Origin: JBFWMG01 sp050251715
GTDB lineage: Bacteria > Desulfobacterota > Desulfovibrionia > Desulfovibrionales > Desulfovibrionaceae
Length of the DNA: 64,000 nucleotides
NCBI GenBank assembly: GCA_050251715.1
Contig: JBFWMG010000008.1
Coordinates: forward strand, 62,001 to 126,000
Direction of reading: 5' to 3'
Under the pieces are notes generated by a model that saw nothing but the letters and a program-made list of their open reading frames with translations, was not told where the DNA came from and ran no database searches. How positions within the stretch are numbered: position 1 is the first letter of the stretch; every line of letters starts with the position of its first letter. This document shows positions 24,248 through 32,924 of this stretch, one piece after another. Both the position numbers and the translations under genes were made by a program.

Positions 24248-25651
24248 TTAGGCGTCGGACGCGTCCTTGTCACCGTCATCCCCTGCGGCGTCGGCGCCGT
24301 GCTCGGGAGTGTCGGCGGACTCCTCAACGGGAGTCTCGTCAATCGGCATGGCGGCCTCTTCGCCGTCCTTGCCGTCCGTTTCCTCGTCGTCCATCTCTTC
24401 GTCGTCCGTCGGGCGCTGCGTGGTGTCAACCAGCAGGTTCACGGCGCTGCGCACGTCCGAAATCTTTTCCGGGGTCATGTTTTCAATGCCCATCAGTTCT
24501 TCATCCGTGGCCACGGCCATGGCGTCGGCGCTGTCGAATCCGGCGGCGAGGAAGGCCTCCACCGGCATTTCGGCCACGCTGGCCAGTTGCTCAAGCGCCT
24601 GGCGGCCCACGTTCAGCTCGTTGTAGCGGGTCTCGGTGAAGATATCGATCTTCCAACCCAGCAGTTTGGACGCGAGCTTGACGTTTTGGCCCTTGCGGCC
24701 AATGGCCAGGGTGAGCTGGTCGTCGGGCACCACGACTTCGAGCATGTTCTCCTCGTCGTCCACGGTGATGCGCGAAATGATGGCCGGGGAAAGCGCGTTC
24801 TTGGCATAGGTGGCGATGTCCGGGCTCCAGACCACGATGTCGATGCGCTCGCCGCGCAGTTCCTGCACGATGTTCTGGATGCGGGAGCCGCGAATGCCCA
24901 CGCACGCGCCCACCGGGTCCACGTCGCGGTCGCGGGACGAAACCGCCACCTTGGCGCGGCTGCCCGGATCGCGGGCAACGCCCATGATGGACACGGTGGC
25001 GTCGTCCACCTCGGGCACTTCGCGTTTGAAGAGCGAGGCCATGTAGTCGGGGTGCGAGCGGGACACGATGACCTGCGGGCCACGGCCTTCCTTGCGCACG
25101 TCGAGCAGGAAGGCCTGCACGCGGTCGCCGCGCTTGTAGTGTTCCTTGGGGATCTGTTCTTCCTTGGGCAGCAGCGCCTCGGTGCGGCCCAGGTTGATGA
25201 TCCAGCCGGTGCGGTCGCGGCGCTGCACGATGCCGCTGATGATCTCGCCCTTGCGGTCCTTGTATTCCTCGTAGATGATCTCCTGCTCCGCGTCGCGCAT
25301 GCGCTGGATGATGACCTGCTTGGCGGACTGCGCGGCGATGCGGCCGAGATCCTCGATCTTGAGGCGGAAGCCCATTTCGTCGTCGATCTGGACGCCGGGG
25401 TCGTGCTTGCGCGCCTCTTCCAGTTCTATTTCGGTGGCGGGGTCATACACCTCTTCGCACACGATCTTGAACTGGTAGACCTCGATTTCCCCCGTCTCGT
25501 CATTGTAGCCCACTTCCACGTCGGTATCTTCACCGAACTTGCGGGCCACGGAGGAGCGTACCGCCTCTTCCAGTGTGTCGATAAGCAAATCCCGGTCGAT
25601 GCCCCTGTCCTTGCTGATCTGGTCGATGGCTTTTTTCAGCTCCATGCTCAT
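24248..25651 (-). CDS. nusA: transcription termination/antitermination factor NusA
   Basis: A 467-residue RNA polymerase-binding factor. The N-terminal domain (MSMELKKAIDQISKDRG) is followed by S1 (GEIISGIVQRRDRTGWIINL), then KH1 and KH2 (GACVGIRGSRIQNIV, LAIGRKGQNVKLASKL). A short C-terminal helical domain ends in a very acidic tail of ~60 residues (DDEEMDDEETDGKDGEE). It follows rimP by 41 bp at the head of the translation operon. Confidence 0.96.
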   Translation of the reverse strand: MSMELKKAIDQISKDRGIDRDLLIDTLEEAVRSSVARKFGEDTDVEVGYNDETGEIEVYQFKIVCEEVYDPATEIELEEARKHDPGVQIDDEMGFRLKIEDLGRIAAQSAKQVIIQRMRDAEQEIIYEEYKDRKGEIISGIVQRRDRTGWIINLGRTEALLPKEEQIPKEHYKRGDRVQAFLLDVRKEGRGPQVIVSRSHPDYMASLFKREVPEVDDATVSIMGVARDPGSRAKVAVSSRDRDVDPVGACVGIRGSRIQNIVQELRGERIDIVVWSPDIATYAKNALSPAIISRITVDDEENMLEVVVPDDQLTLAIGRKGQNVKLASKLLGWKIDIFTETRYNELNVGRQALEQLASVAEMPVEAFLAAGFDSADAMAVATDEELMGIENMTPEKISDVRSAVNLLVDTTQRPTDDEEMDDEETDGKDGEEAAMPIDETPVEESADTPEHGADAAGDDGDKDASDA

Positions 25652-25692
25652 GAAAAGTTCCTCCGGAAAAGAATCATATGCGTCTGCCGGCG

Positions 25693-26346
25693 TTATTTGC
25701 CGGGCTTCTTCTTGTTTTCATCGTCGAAACGGTGGACGAGCCGCGCTTTTTTGACGTCCTGCCAGGATATGGTGATGTCGTGTCCCTCGACGGCCAGGGT
25801 GAACGCGCCCTTCTCGTCCGGGGCCGCCGCCAGCACGCCGGTCAGCTTCTTGCGCCCGGGAAAGGGGTCACCCAGCGGATTGTGCAGGGTTACGGCCAGC
25901 TCGCGGCCCGCGTAGGGGCCCATCTGGGCCGGGGTGAAGAACGGGCGTTCAAATCCCGGCGAGGAGACCTCCAGGGTGTAGGCGCCCGGCACCACGTCCT
26001 CCACCTCCAGGGTGAGGCCGATGTGGCGGGAGACCTTGGCGCACTGGTCGATGGTGACGCCGGCCTGGTCAAAGACGAGAGGCGCCGCCTCCGGGGCGTC
26101 GGACGTTTTCTCGTCCCGCTCCCAGACATAGTCCGTGTCCCTGTCCTGGGCGGGAGCGCTCTCGCGGGCCAGTTGGCTGGCCACGGCGCGCGTCTCCGCT
26201 TCAAGGTCGCGGGGGGCGTCCACGTAGATGCGCAGGACGGTCCTGTGTCCTGACGCGCCGAACTCCAGCCCCCACAGATCGAGACCAAGGGTTTCGATGA
26301 CGGGTCTGACGAGTGCGACTATCGTGTCGTGAAGCCGTGTGTCCAT
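25693..26346 (-). CDS. rimP: ribosome maturation factor RimP, with acidic insertion
   Basis: This 217-residue 30S maturation factor has the family N-terminus (LVRPVIETLGLDLWGLEF) and the core VEDVVPGAYTLEVSSPGFERP. Typical RimP is ~150 residues. The extra length is mostly an insertion around residues 45-80 (AQDRDTDYVWERDEKTSDA region) between the first beta strands and the TIDQCAKVSRHIG segment, plus a Lys-rich end. It is the first gene of the nusA-infB-pnp operon. The ~300 bp before it holds GC-rich repeats but no promoter I can name. Confidence 0.92.
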   Translation of the reverse strand: MDTRLHDTIVALVRPVIETLGLDLWGLEFGASGHRTVLRIYVDAPRDLEAETRAVASQLARESAPAQDRDTDYVWERDEKTSDAPEAAPLVFDQAGVTIDQCAKVSRHIGLTLEVEDVVPGAYTLEVSSPGFERPFFTPAQMGPYAGRELAVTLHNPLGDPFPGRKKLTGVLAAAPDEKGAFTLAVEGHDITISWQDVKKARLVHRFDDENKKKPGK

Positions 26347-26504
26347 TATGGCGTTCCATCCTTAAAAAGATATACCCGTTGCGGCGTGGCCGCTGTGCGC
26401 CCTGCGCACCGGGCTGCGTCCGGGCCGCTCCGGTTCTTTGTCCGTGCCGCCCCAGCCGCCCGCGCCGCGTGTCTGCCCGCGCCGCGCCACATCCCACCTC
26501 GTCC

Positions 26505-26572
26505 TCAGCCTGCCGCGCCGCATCCTATTTCGCCGCATCCTGCCGGGCCTTCAGCCTGCCGCGCCGCATCCT
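26505..26572. repeat. GC-rich direct repeats upstream of rimP
   Basis: A 22-bp unit containing CCTGCCGCGCCGCATCC occurs at 26505-26526 and 26551-26572, with degenerate GCCGCATCCTGCCGGGCC units between and after them. No protein is convincing in this 300-bp stretch. Confidence 0.5.
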
Positions 26573-26644
26573 GCCGGGCCGCTTTTCCGCTCGCGCCGGG
26601 GCGCATCCCGCCGCGCCGTACCCACCTCGGCCCCTGGCTGCGGG

Positions 26645-26674
26645 AAAAAAAAAAGGGGGCCAGGTGGCCACCCC
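26645..26674 (-). terminator. intrinsic terminator of the tRNA-Gly gene
   Basis: On the minus strand a GGGG-T-GGCC/GGCC-CCCC hairpin with an ACCT loop runs into ten T residues, ~45 bp after the tRNA 3' end. Confidence 0.7.
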
Positions 26675-26717
26675 GTGATACGACCGCCAACGCGGTCCCG
26701 CTGTATGGGTCACGAAG

Positions 26718-26793
26718 TGGAGCGGGCGACGGGGATCGAACCCGCGGCACCAAGCTTGGGAAGCTCGTACTCTACCAGCTGAGCTACGCCCGC
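26718..26793 (-). tRNA. tRNA-Gly(CCC)
   Basis: A 76-nt cloverleaf on the minus strand. The acceptor 5' GCGGGCG pairs with 3' CGCCCGC, with D-loop AGCTGGTA, anticodon stem CGAGC/GCTTG around loop TTCCCAA (anticodon CCC, bases 26758-26760), T arm GCGGGTTCGATCCCCGT, and an encoded CCA. It reads GGG glycine codons, which are common in this GC-rich genome. Confidence 0.95.
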
Positions 26794-26809
26794 TCTCAAA
26801 AGAGAGCAA

Positions 26810-26838
26810 TCCTTAATGCGGGCATGTACTCTTGTCAA
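26810..26838 (-). promoter_or_regulatory. promoter of tRNA-Gly
   Basis: A perfect TTGACA at 26838-26833 is followed after 17 bp by a weaker TAAGGA, ~17 bp before the tRNA 5' end. A GCTCTC-AAAA-GAGAGC palindrome at the 5' boundary may help processing. Confidence 0.5.
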
Positions 26839-26980
26839 GGGATTTGCGGCGAGGCGGCGAGCGCATGACCGACGGGGGAAGGGCGCAAACGCGGTGGTCC
26901 AGATCATACCTGGGCGGGCCGTTTTTTGCAAATCCGGAGCGGAGTCCGCGCGGCGGCACAAACACAGGCATATTCCCGGT

Positions 26981-26996
26981 TGGCCCGCTTTGTGCA
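26981..26996 (+). promoter_or_regulatory. sigma-54 promoter of the flgF operon
   Basis: TGGCCCGCTTTGTGCA has the invariant GG (26982-26983) and GC (26994-26995) exactly 10 bp apart, as in the -24/-12 consensus. It lies 28 bp before the flgF ATG. Sigma-54 control of rod, ring and hook genes is known in several proteobacteria. Confidence 0.75.
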
Positions 26997-27023
26997 AAAT
27001 GAGCCGCAGAGGAGAACCACGCC

Positions 27024-27797
27024 ATGCAAAGAGCCGCCTACAGCGCCATGTTCGGGGCCATGTCCCAAGAGTGGAGAATGCGTTCAATCTCCAATAATTT
27101 GGCGAATGTAAATACGACAGGATACAAGAAGGACCAGCTCGCGTTCAAGGACACCTTCATCCAGTTCGCCCATGACCAGATGATGGAGCCTGTCATGAAC
27201 CTGCGTTCGGAAAAGCTGTTTCCCGAACCGCTGCACATGGCGCGGCCCAGGGTCGCGCTGTCGCTCACCAACTTTGAGCAGGGCAGCCTCAAGCAGACGG
27301 ACAGCCCCCTCGACGTGGCGTTGGCTGGCGACGGCTTCTTGAAAATCCGCACACAACAAGGTGATTTTCTTACCAGAAATGGGCACTTTCAAATGTCCGC
27401 CGACGGCACGCTGGTGAACGAGCGCGGCGAGGCGGTGCTGGGCGAGGGTGGGGAAATAACCCTTCCGTCCAACGGCAAGGTGACCATCAACGACTCGGGC
27501 CAGATCTTTTCCAACGGCGACCTAGTGGACACCCTGCAGGTGGTGACCGTCGGGAATTTGGCGGAGCTGGAAAAGCTCGGCCACAACCTCTACCGGGGGC
27601 GCAACGGCGGCCCGGTGCAGGAGGTGCCTTCGGAGGCCACGGTGAACCAGGGGTACCTGGAGGCGTCGAACATCAACGTGGTCGAGGAAATGGTCAACAT
27701 GATCGAAACGCAGCGGCAGTTCGAGGCCTACACAAAAGCCATTAAAAGCGCCCAGGAATTGGATACCAAGGTCACCGGTTTCGGGACCGTGAAGTAG
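27024..27797 (+). CDS. flgF: flagellar rod protein FlgF
   Basis: A 257-residue proximal-rod subunit of the flagellar basal body. The N-terminus has the rod/hook family motif SISNNLANVNTTGYKK. The middle has DVALAGDGFLKIRTQQGDFLTRNG, and the C-terminus pairs with it as a coiled coil (EEMVNMIETQRQFEAYTKAI). A strong GAGGAGA ribosome site precedes the ATG. It is first in the operon and lies 24 bp before flgG. Confidence 0.93.
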   Translation: MQRAAYSAMFGAMSQEWRMRSISNNLANVNTTGYKKDQLAFKDTFIQFAHDQMMEPVMNLRSEKLFPEPLHMARPRVALSLTNFEQGSLKQTDSPLDVALAGDGFLKIRTQQGDFLTRNGHFQMSADGTLVNERGEAVLGEGGEITLPSNGKVTINDSGQIFSNGDLVDTLQVVTVGNLAELEKLGHNLYRGRNGGPVQEVPSEATVNQGYLEASNINVVEEMVNMIETQRQFEAYTKAIKSAQELDTKVTGFGTVK

Positions 27798-27821
27798 CCT
27801 GGCGCAAGGAGGATATGGATC

Positions 27822-28604
27822 ATGATGCGTTCCCTTTGGACGGCAGCCACGGGCATGGTGGCCCAGCAGCTCAATATCGACGTGATTTCGAACAACCTGG
27901 CCAACGTGAACACGGTGGGTTTCAAGAAGAGCCGCGCCGAGTTCGAGGATTTGATGTACCAGGATCTCAAGGTGGCGGGCTCGCTCACCCCGGGCGGCAA
28001 CCGCATCCCCACCGGCATGCAGGTCGGTATGGGCGTGCGTCCCACCACCATCCACAAGTTCTTTTCCCAGGGCGACTACCAGAACACCGGCAACTCCCTG
28101 GACCTGGCCATCGAGGGCGACGGATTCTTCCAGGTGGATGCCAACGGCGAGTTGGCCTACACCCGCGCCGGTTCGTTCAAGCTGGACAGCGACGGCAACG
28201 TGGTCACGGCCAACGGCTACATCCTCCAGCCCCAGTTCACCGTGCCCGCCGAGACGGTGAATGTGGAAGTGACCGAAACGGGCCATATCGCGGCCCTGGA
28301 CAGCGCGGGCACCGAACTCGCCTCCGCCGACATCCCGCTCTATACCTTCATCAATCCGGCTGGCCTCAAGGCCACGGGCCGCAACCTCTTCAAGCCGACC
28401 GACGCCTCGGGCGACGCGGTGGAGGGCACGCCCGGCGAGAACAACACCGGCACCATCTCCCAGGGCTTTCTGGAAATGTCCAACGTGGAGATCGTGGATG
28501 AAATGGTCAACATGATCGTGGGCCAGCGCGCCTATGAAATCAATTCCAAGTCCATCCAGACATCGGATTCGATGTTGCAGATGGCGACCAATCTCAAGCG
28601 GTAA
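27822..28604 (+). CDS. flgG: flagellar distal rod protein FlgG
   Basis: A 260-residue distal-rod subunit. The start is MMRSLWTAATGMVAQQLN with the DVISNNLANVNTVGFKKSR motif. DLAIEGDGFFQVDANGE lies in the centre, and the C-terminal helix is MSNVEIVDEMVNMIVGQRAY. It has the usual family length and terminal heptads. It is second in the operon after flgF. Confidence 0.96.
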   Translation: MMRSLWTAATGMVAQQLNIDVISNNLANVNTVGFKKSRAEFEDLMYQDLKVAGSLTPGGNRIPTGMQVGMGVRPTTIHKFFSQGDYQNTGNSLDLAIEGDGFFQVDANGELAYTRAGSFKLDSDGNVVTANGYILQPQFTVPAETVNVEVTETGHIAALDSAGTELASADIPLYTFINPAGLKATGRNLFKPTDASGDAVEGTPGENNTGTISQGFLEMSNVEIVDEMVNMIVGQRAYEINSKSIQTSDSMLQMATNLKR

Positions 28605-28646
28605 CGCTTGGGGCGGCGCGGGACGCGCCGCACTGGGGACGCACTG

Positions 28647-29669
28647 ATGCAGGGTTTTCTGAAACAGATGACGCGGCAAAAGAGGCTGTTGCCTACCGCC
28701 GGTGCGGCGTTGGTGCTGCTGGCCGTGTGGCTGGTTGGCGCGGCGCTGGCCGCCGGGGCCGACGGAACCGCACACGGTGCGTGGCGGCTGCGCATACGCG
28801 ACGCCGCCGTGGTGCATGGCCCGCGCGTGCTGCTGGGCGACATCGCCGTGCCCGCGGGAGCGCTGGGCCAGGAGCAGTGGGCGTCCATGGCGGGCATGGA
28901 GCTGTGGCAGTCGCCTCCGGCCTCGGACAAGCCCATGGTCATGACCCGCGACAAGCTGGAAGCGGCGCTGCGCCATTACCTGGGCGAAAAGGCCGCCTTG
29001 TGCGTGCTGCCGGGCCGTTTGCTGCTCCAACGCGGCGGTGTGGCGCTTGATGCGGCCGCGTTGCAGCGGCTCGTCGTCAACACCTTGACACCTCTGCTCA
29101 CGGGGGTGGAGGGCGAGGTGAAGCTGCGCGAATTTCATGTACCCGACATACTGTTTTTGCAGGACGCCACGAACACCCTCACGGTTGAGGCCGTGACCAC
29201 ACCCGGACCGGGGCGGCTGTCGCTGCGGCTCGTGGAGGCGGGGATCGACGGCGGCACGCGGCGCTCCACCACGGCCAGCGTGTTTGTGGATGTGTGGCGG
29301 GCCATGCCCGCGGCGGCCAAGCCCCTGAACCGGGGCGATGTGCTGCAACCGGACAACGTGACGTATGTGCGCCAGAACATGGCATTTTTGCGTGGCGAAG
29401 CGTGGGATGGACGTGGCGGCCCCTGGCGCATGGTGCGCCCTGTGGGCACCGGGCAGGTGGTGACCATGGACGCCATCGAGCCCCAGCCCGTGGTCAGCAA
29501 GGGTGATGCCGTGACCCTGATGTTCGAGGGCCGCCACGTGCGGTTGCAGGTGGCGGCCGAGGCGCTGGACGACGGCGGGACGGGCCAGGCCATTCTGGTG
29601 CGGAATCTGCAAAGCAAGCGTGAAGTCTACGCCCGTGTGCGCGACGCCGGCACGGTGGTCGTGCAATAG
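28647..29669 (+). CDS. flgA: flagellar P-ring assembly chaperone FlgA
   Basis: A 340-residue periplasmic chaperone needed for assembly of FlgI into the P ring. The signal/anchor helix is TAGAALVLLAVWLVGAALAA. The C-terminal ~140 residues match the SAF/FlgA domain, with AAAKPLNRGDVLQPDNV and the closing ILVRNLQSKREVYARV. The ATG at 28647 has GGGGAC upstream. It is longer than enteric FlgA (~220), the extra part lying between signal and SAF domain. Confidence 0.9.
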   Translation: MQGFLKQMTRQKRLLPTAGAALVLLAVWLVGAALAAGADGTAHGAWRLRIRDAAVVHGPRVLLGDIAVPAGALGQEQWASMAGMELWQSPPASDKPMVMTRDKLEAALRHYLGEKAALCVLPGRLLLQRGGVALDAAALQRLVVNTLTPLLTGVEGEVKLREFHVPDILFLQDATNTLTVEAVTTPGPGRLSLRLVEAGIDGGTRRSTTASVFVDVWRAMPAAAKPLNRGDVLQPDNVTYVRQNMAFLRGEAWDGRGGPWRMVRPVGTGQVVTMDAIEPQPVVSKGDAVTLMFEGRHVRLQVAAEALDDGGTGQAILVRNLQSKREVYARVRDAGTVVVQ

Positions 29670-29685
29670 GCTGTAAGGAGCGGTT

Positions 29686-30417
29686 ATGAACGGATCGATG
29701 CAACGTAATCGGATGGTGGTTCTGGCATTGGCGCTGTCCCTGGGCGCGTGCGCTCCGGCGGAAAGGATGACCTCGCCCATGCCGGTCATCACGCCGGCCC
29801 CCGCCGTGGAGACCATGAGCCAGGCGGAAAACCCCGGCTCGCTGTTCAACGAGGGCGAGGCCGATTTCCTGTTCGCCGACAACCGCGCCCGCCGCGTGGG
29901 CGACATCGTGCAGGTCAACATCGTGGAGACCTCCACGGCCAAGAACAAGGCCGAAACCTCTGCGGACCGTGACAATTCCATGACCATCGGCGTGGAGAAC
30001 TGGTTCGGCAAGGACACGGTCGGCCTGCTGCCCATTGCCGGAGCCAGGGTGCTGGGCATGAAGGGCGCCACCGGCACCACGCCGCTCATCAAGGCCTCGT
30101 CGGTATCCGCCTTCGAGGGCACGGGCGAGACCAAGCGCGAGAACAACTTTACGGCCACGGTATCCGCCCGCGTGGTGCGGCTTCTGCCCGGCGGGGTGAT
30201 GCAGGTGGAGGGCGGCAGCGAGATCCGGGTCAACGACGAGACGCAGATACTGGTGGTGCGCGGCCTGGTACGGCCTTCGGACGTGGGATCGGACAACTCG
30301 GTGCTGTCCACCCAACTGGCCGACGCGCGCATCGAATACTACGGCAAGGGCGTGCTGGCGGACAAGCAGCGGCCCGGCTGGCTGTCACGCATTCTGGAAA
30401 ACATCTGGCCCTTCTAG
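29686..30417 (+). CDS. flgH: flagellar L-ring lipoprotein FlgH
   Basis: A 243-residue outer-membrane ring subunit. The N-terminal lipoprotein signal ends in LSLGAC (Cys22, the lipobox). Family motifs are SLFNEGEADFLFADNRARRVG, VQVNIVETSTAKNKAET and the C-terminal LVVRGLVRPSDVGSDNSVLS with IEYYGKG. It is followed by flgI after 10 bp. Confidence 0.95.
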   Translation: MNGSMQRNRMVVLALALSLGACAPAERMTSPMPVITPAPAVETMSQAENPGSLFNEGEADFLFADNRARRVGDIVQVNIVETSTAKNKAETSADRDNSMTIGVENWFGKDTVGLLPIAGARVLGMKGATGTTPLIKASSVSAFEGTGETKRENNFTATVSARVVRLLPGGVMQVEGGSEIRVNDETQILVVRGLVRPSDVGSDNSVLSTQLADARIEYYGKGVLADKQRPGWLSRILENIWPF

Positions 30418-30427
30418 GGGCCGGGGC

Positions 30428-31582
30428 ATGACGCAAGGACACGGACCCATGCATACCATCGCGGCAACGCAACCCAACCACCGCCTGGCCTCCATGGCCA
30501 CGGCCCTGCTGCTGGCGGCGGCCCTGCTGCTTCTGCCGGCTTCGGCCGGAGCGGTGCGGCTCAAGGACATCGCCAGTTTTGGCGGCGTGCGCAACAACGG
30601 CCTGGTGGGCTACGGCCTGGTCGTGGGCCTGTCGGGCACGGGCGACAAGTCCGGCTCGCAGTTCACCATCCAGTCCATGGTCAACATGCTCAACAAGATG
30701 GGCGTGGGCGTGGACTCGGCCAAGCTGAAGCCCAAGAACGTGGCAGCGGTCATGGTCACCGCCCAGATGCCGGTCTCGTCGCAGCCCGGTTCGCGCCTGG
30801 ACATCACGGTGTCCTCGCTGGGCGACGCCCAGAGCCTTTTGGGCGGCGTGCTGCTGCCCTCGCCGCTCAAGGGCATTGACGGCAAGGTGTACGCCATGGC
30901 CCAGGGGCCGCTCACGCTCGGCGGTTTTTCCGTGGGCGGCGAGGCGGCCACGGCCCAGAAGAACGTGGCCACCGTGGGCATCATCCCCAACGGCGCGGTG
31001 GTGGAGCGCGGCGTGCCCTTTACCTTCAACCAGCAGGCCTCGCTCAAGATCCACATGTCCTCGGCGGATTTTACCACCACCATGGACGTGGTGAACCGCA
31101 TCAACGAGGCGCTGACCGGCGACTACGCCCGCGCCATGGATATTTCCACCATCGAGCTGGCCGTGCCCACGCAGTTCCAGGGCAACCTGGTGCCGCTCAT
31201 GGCCTCGCTTGAGAACCTGCAGATCACCACCGACGGCAAGGCCAAGGTGGTGGTGGACGAGAAGACCGGCACCATCGTGCTGGGCCGCAACGTGCGCCTG
31301 TCCAAGGTGGCGGTGGCCCACGGCAGCCTGCAGATCGTGGTGCAGTCCGGCGCGGACGTGTCGCAGCCCGGCCCCTTCAGCCAGGGCGCGACCACCGTGA
31401 CCCCGACCACGGACGTGGGCGTGACCGAGCAGAACCGTCGTCTGGTGATGATGGAAGGCGCGACCCTGCAGGAGATGATCGACGGCCTGAACGCCATCGG
31501 CGCGACCCCGCGCGACCTCATCTCCATCCTGCGCACCCTGAAGAGCGCGGGTGCGCTGCACGCGGAACTGGAGGTCATTTAA
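30428..31582 (+). CDS. flgI: flagellar P-ring protein FlgI
   Basis: A 384-residue periplasmic ring subunit. A signal peptide (SMATALLLAAALLLLPASAG) leads to the mature start VRLKDIASFGGVRNNGLVGY. Family motifs are GLVVGLSGTGDKSGSQF and the C-terminal LVMMEGATLQEMIDGLNAIG. The first ATG at 30428 and the next at 30449 are both possible; neither changes the mature protein. The stop lies one base before the flgJ start. Confidence 0.95.
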   Translation: MTQGHGPMHTIAATQPNHRLASMATALLLAAALLLLPASAGAVRLKDIASFGGVRNNGLVGYGLVVGLSGTGDKSGSQFTIQSMVNMLNKMGVGVDSAKLKPKNVAAVMVTAQMPVSSQPGSRLDITVSSLGDAQSLLGGVLLPSPLKGIDGKVYAMAQGPLTLGGFSVGGEAATAQKNVATVGIIPNGAVVERGVPFTFNQQASLKIHMSSADFTTTMDVVNRINEALTGDYARAMDISTIELAVPTQFQGNLVPLMASLENLQITTDGKAKVVVDEKTGTIVLGRNVRLSKVAVAHGSLQIVVQSGADVSQPGPFSQGATTVTPTTDVGVTEQNRRLVMMEGATLQEMIDGLNAIGATPRDLISILRTLKSAGALHAELEVI

Positions 31583-31583
31583 G

Positions 31584-32921
31584 ATGTCGCCCACCTCGTC
31601 GATGGATATGGCGCAGGCCATGAGCAGCCTGGACCAGCAGAACGACGTCCGCCGCAAGGTGGAGCTGGATACGCTGCGCAAGCGCCTTGAGGTGGGCAAG
31701 TCCGACGAGAAGAAGCTGCGCGAGGCGTGCGAGGGCTTTGAAAGCATCTTCATCCAGAAGATGTGGAAGCAGATGCGCGCCAACGTGCCCAAGGAAGGCT
31801 ATCTGCACAGCAAGGAAGAGGACTACTACCTCTCCATGTTCGATGACGAGATGTCCAAGAAGATGGCGAGCGCGGGCGGCATGGGCCTGGGCGACATGCT
31901 CTATGGCCAGTTGAAGCAGCAGCTCGCCAGCGCGAGCCGCGCCACGTCGCCCGCCGCGGTGCCCGACCCCCTGCCGCTCAAGCCCCTGGACCAGGGCGCG
32001 CATCGCGTGGCGTCCCAGGCGGCGCACGACACGGTTTCCCCCGGCGCAGCGCCCGCTCCCGCCGCGTTCAAGGACTCCCTGGACAGCCTGTACGCCCCCC
32101 TGGCGCAGGCCGGGCGGGAAGGCGAGGCCACTGCGGTCGCCACGAACGGCGCGGCGGGCACGTCGGCCGACGCCATGACGGACGCGGCGAACCTCGCGGC
32201 GCATGTCACGGCGGCGTTGAACACCCGGGCGGCGGGCGTGGCCAATGCGGCGGATGCCGCCCCTGGCGGGAGTGCCACACCGCCCCTCGTGGCCAACGCG
32301 TTCGCATCGCAAGGCTCGGCCCAGGCCTCTGGCCAGGACGGCGTTCTGGACGCCGAGCAGGTCATGGCCCAGGTCAACGACCTGGAACGCCGCATCGAAT
32401 TGCGCCAGGGCGTGTCTGCGGGCGAGGGCGGGCCCGTGCCCGTGGAGCAGGGCGCCGTGTACGGACGCATGCGCGGCGAGATGAATTTGACGCCCATGGA
32501 ATGGCCCGTGGAGGGCGACATCTCCTCCGACTTCGGCTGGCGGCGCGATCCCTTTACCGGCAGGCACGCCTTCCACGCCGGCGTGGACATCGTGGCCGAC
32601 GAGGGCAGCCCGGTGCAGGCGTGCTGGAAGGGCACCGTGACCTTTGCGGGAGAGCGGGGCGGCTACGGCAATCTGGTCGTCGTGGATCATGGCGACGGGT
32701 GGGAGAGCTGGTACGGCCACAACAGCGAGCTGGACGTGCGGGTGGGCGACACCGTGGCCGCTGGCAGCAAAATTGCAGCTGTAGGCTCGTCAGGCCGATC
32801 CACCGGCGCGCATCTGCACTTTGAACTGCGCCAGGGCGAACAGGCCTGGGATCCTGTAATGATTCAAAATCGTTTGCAATCGGGGCTCTCCATAGGCAGC
32901 CCGGCACGCAGAGAGGGATAA
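31584..32921 (+). CDS. flgJ: FlgJ-type rod-binding protein fused to an M23 peptidase
   Basis: A 445-residue two-domain protein. Residues ~30-110 form the FlgJ rod-cap domain (LREACEGFESIFIQKMWKQM, then MFDDEMSKKMASAGGMGLGD). An Ala/Pro/Gly-rich linker runs to ~300. The C-terminal ~140 residues are a LytM/M23 zinc endopeptidase with HAGVDIVADEGSPV and the HxH motif GAHLHFEL. Enteric FlgJ carries a glucosaminidase there. The enzyme would open peptidoglycan for rod growth. No signal peptide is visible, so export through the flagellar system is likely. The ATG at 31584 follows GGAGG. Confidence 0.9.
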   Translation: MSPTSSMDMAQAMSSLDQQNDVRRKVELDTLRKRLEVGKSDEKKLREACEGFESIFIQKMWKQMRANVPKEGYLHSKEEDYYLSMFDDEMSKKMASAGGMGLGDMLYGQLKQQLASASRATSPAAVPDPLPLKPLDQGAHRVASQAAHDTVSPGAAPAPAAFKDSLDSLYAPLAQAGREGEATAVATNGAAGTSADAMTDAANLAAHVTAALNTRAAGVANAADAAPGGSATPPLVANAFASQGSAQASGQDGVLDAEQVMAQVNDLERRIELRQGVSAGEGGPVPVEQGAVYGRMRGEMNLTPMEWPVEGDISSDFGWRRDPFTGRHAFHAGVDIVADEGSPVQACWKGTVTFAGERGGYGNLVVVDHGDGWESWYGHNSELDVRVGDTVAAGSKIAAVGSSGRSTGAHLHFELRQGEQAWDPVMIQNRLQSGLSIGSPARREG

Positions 32922-32924
32922 CGC

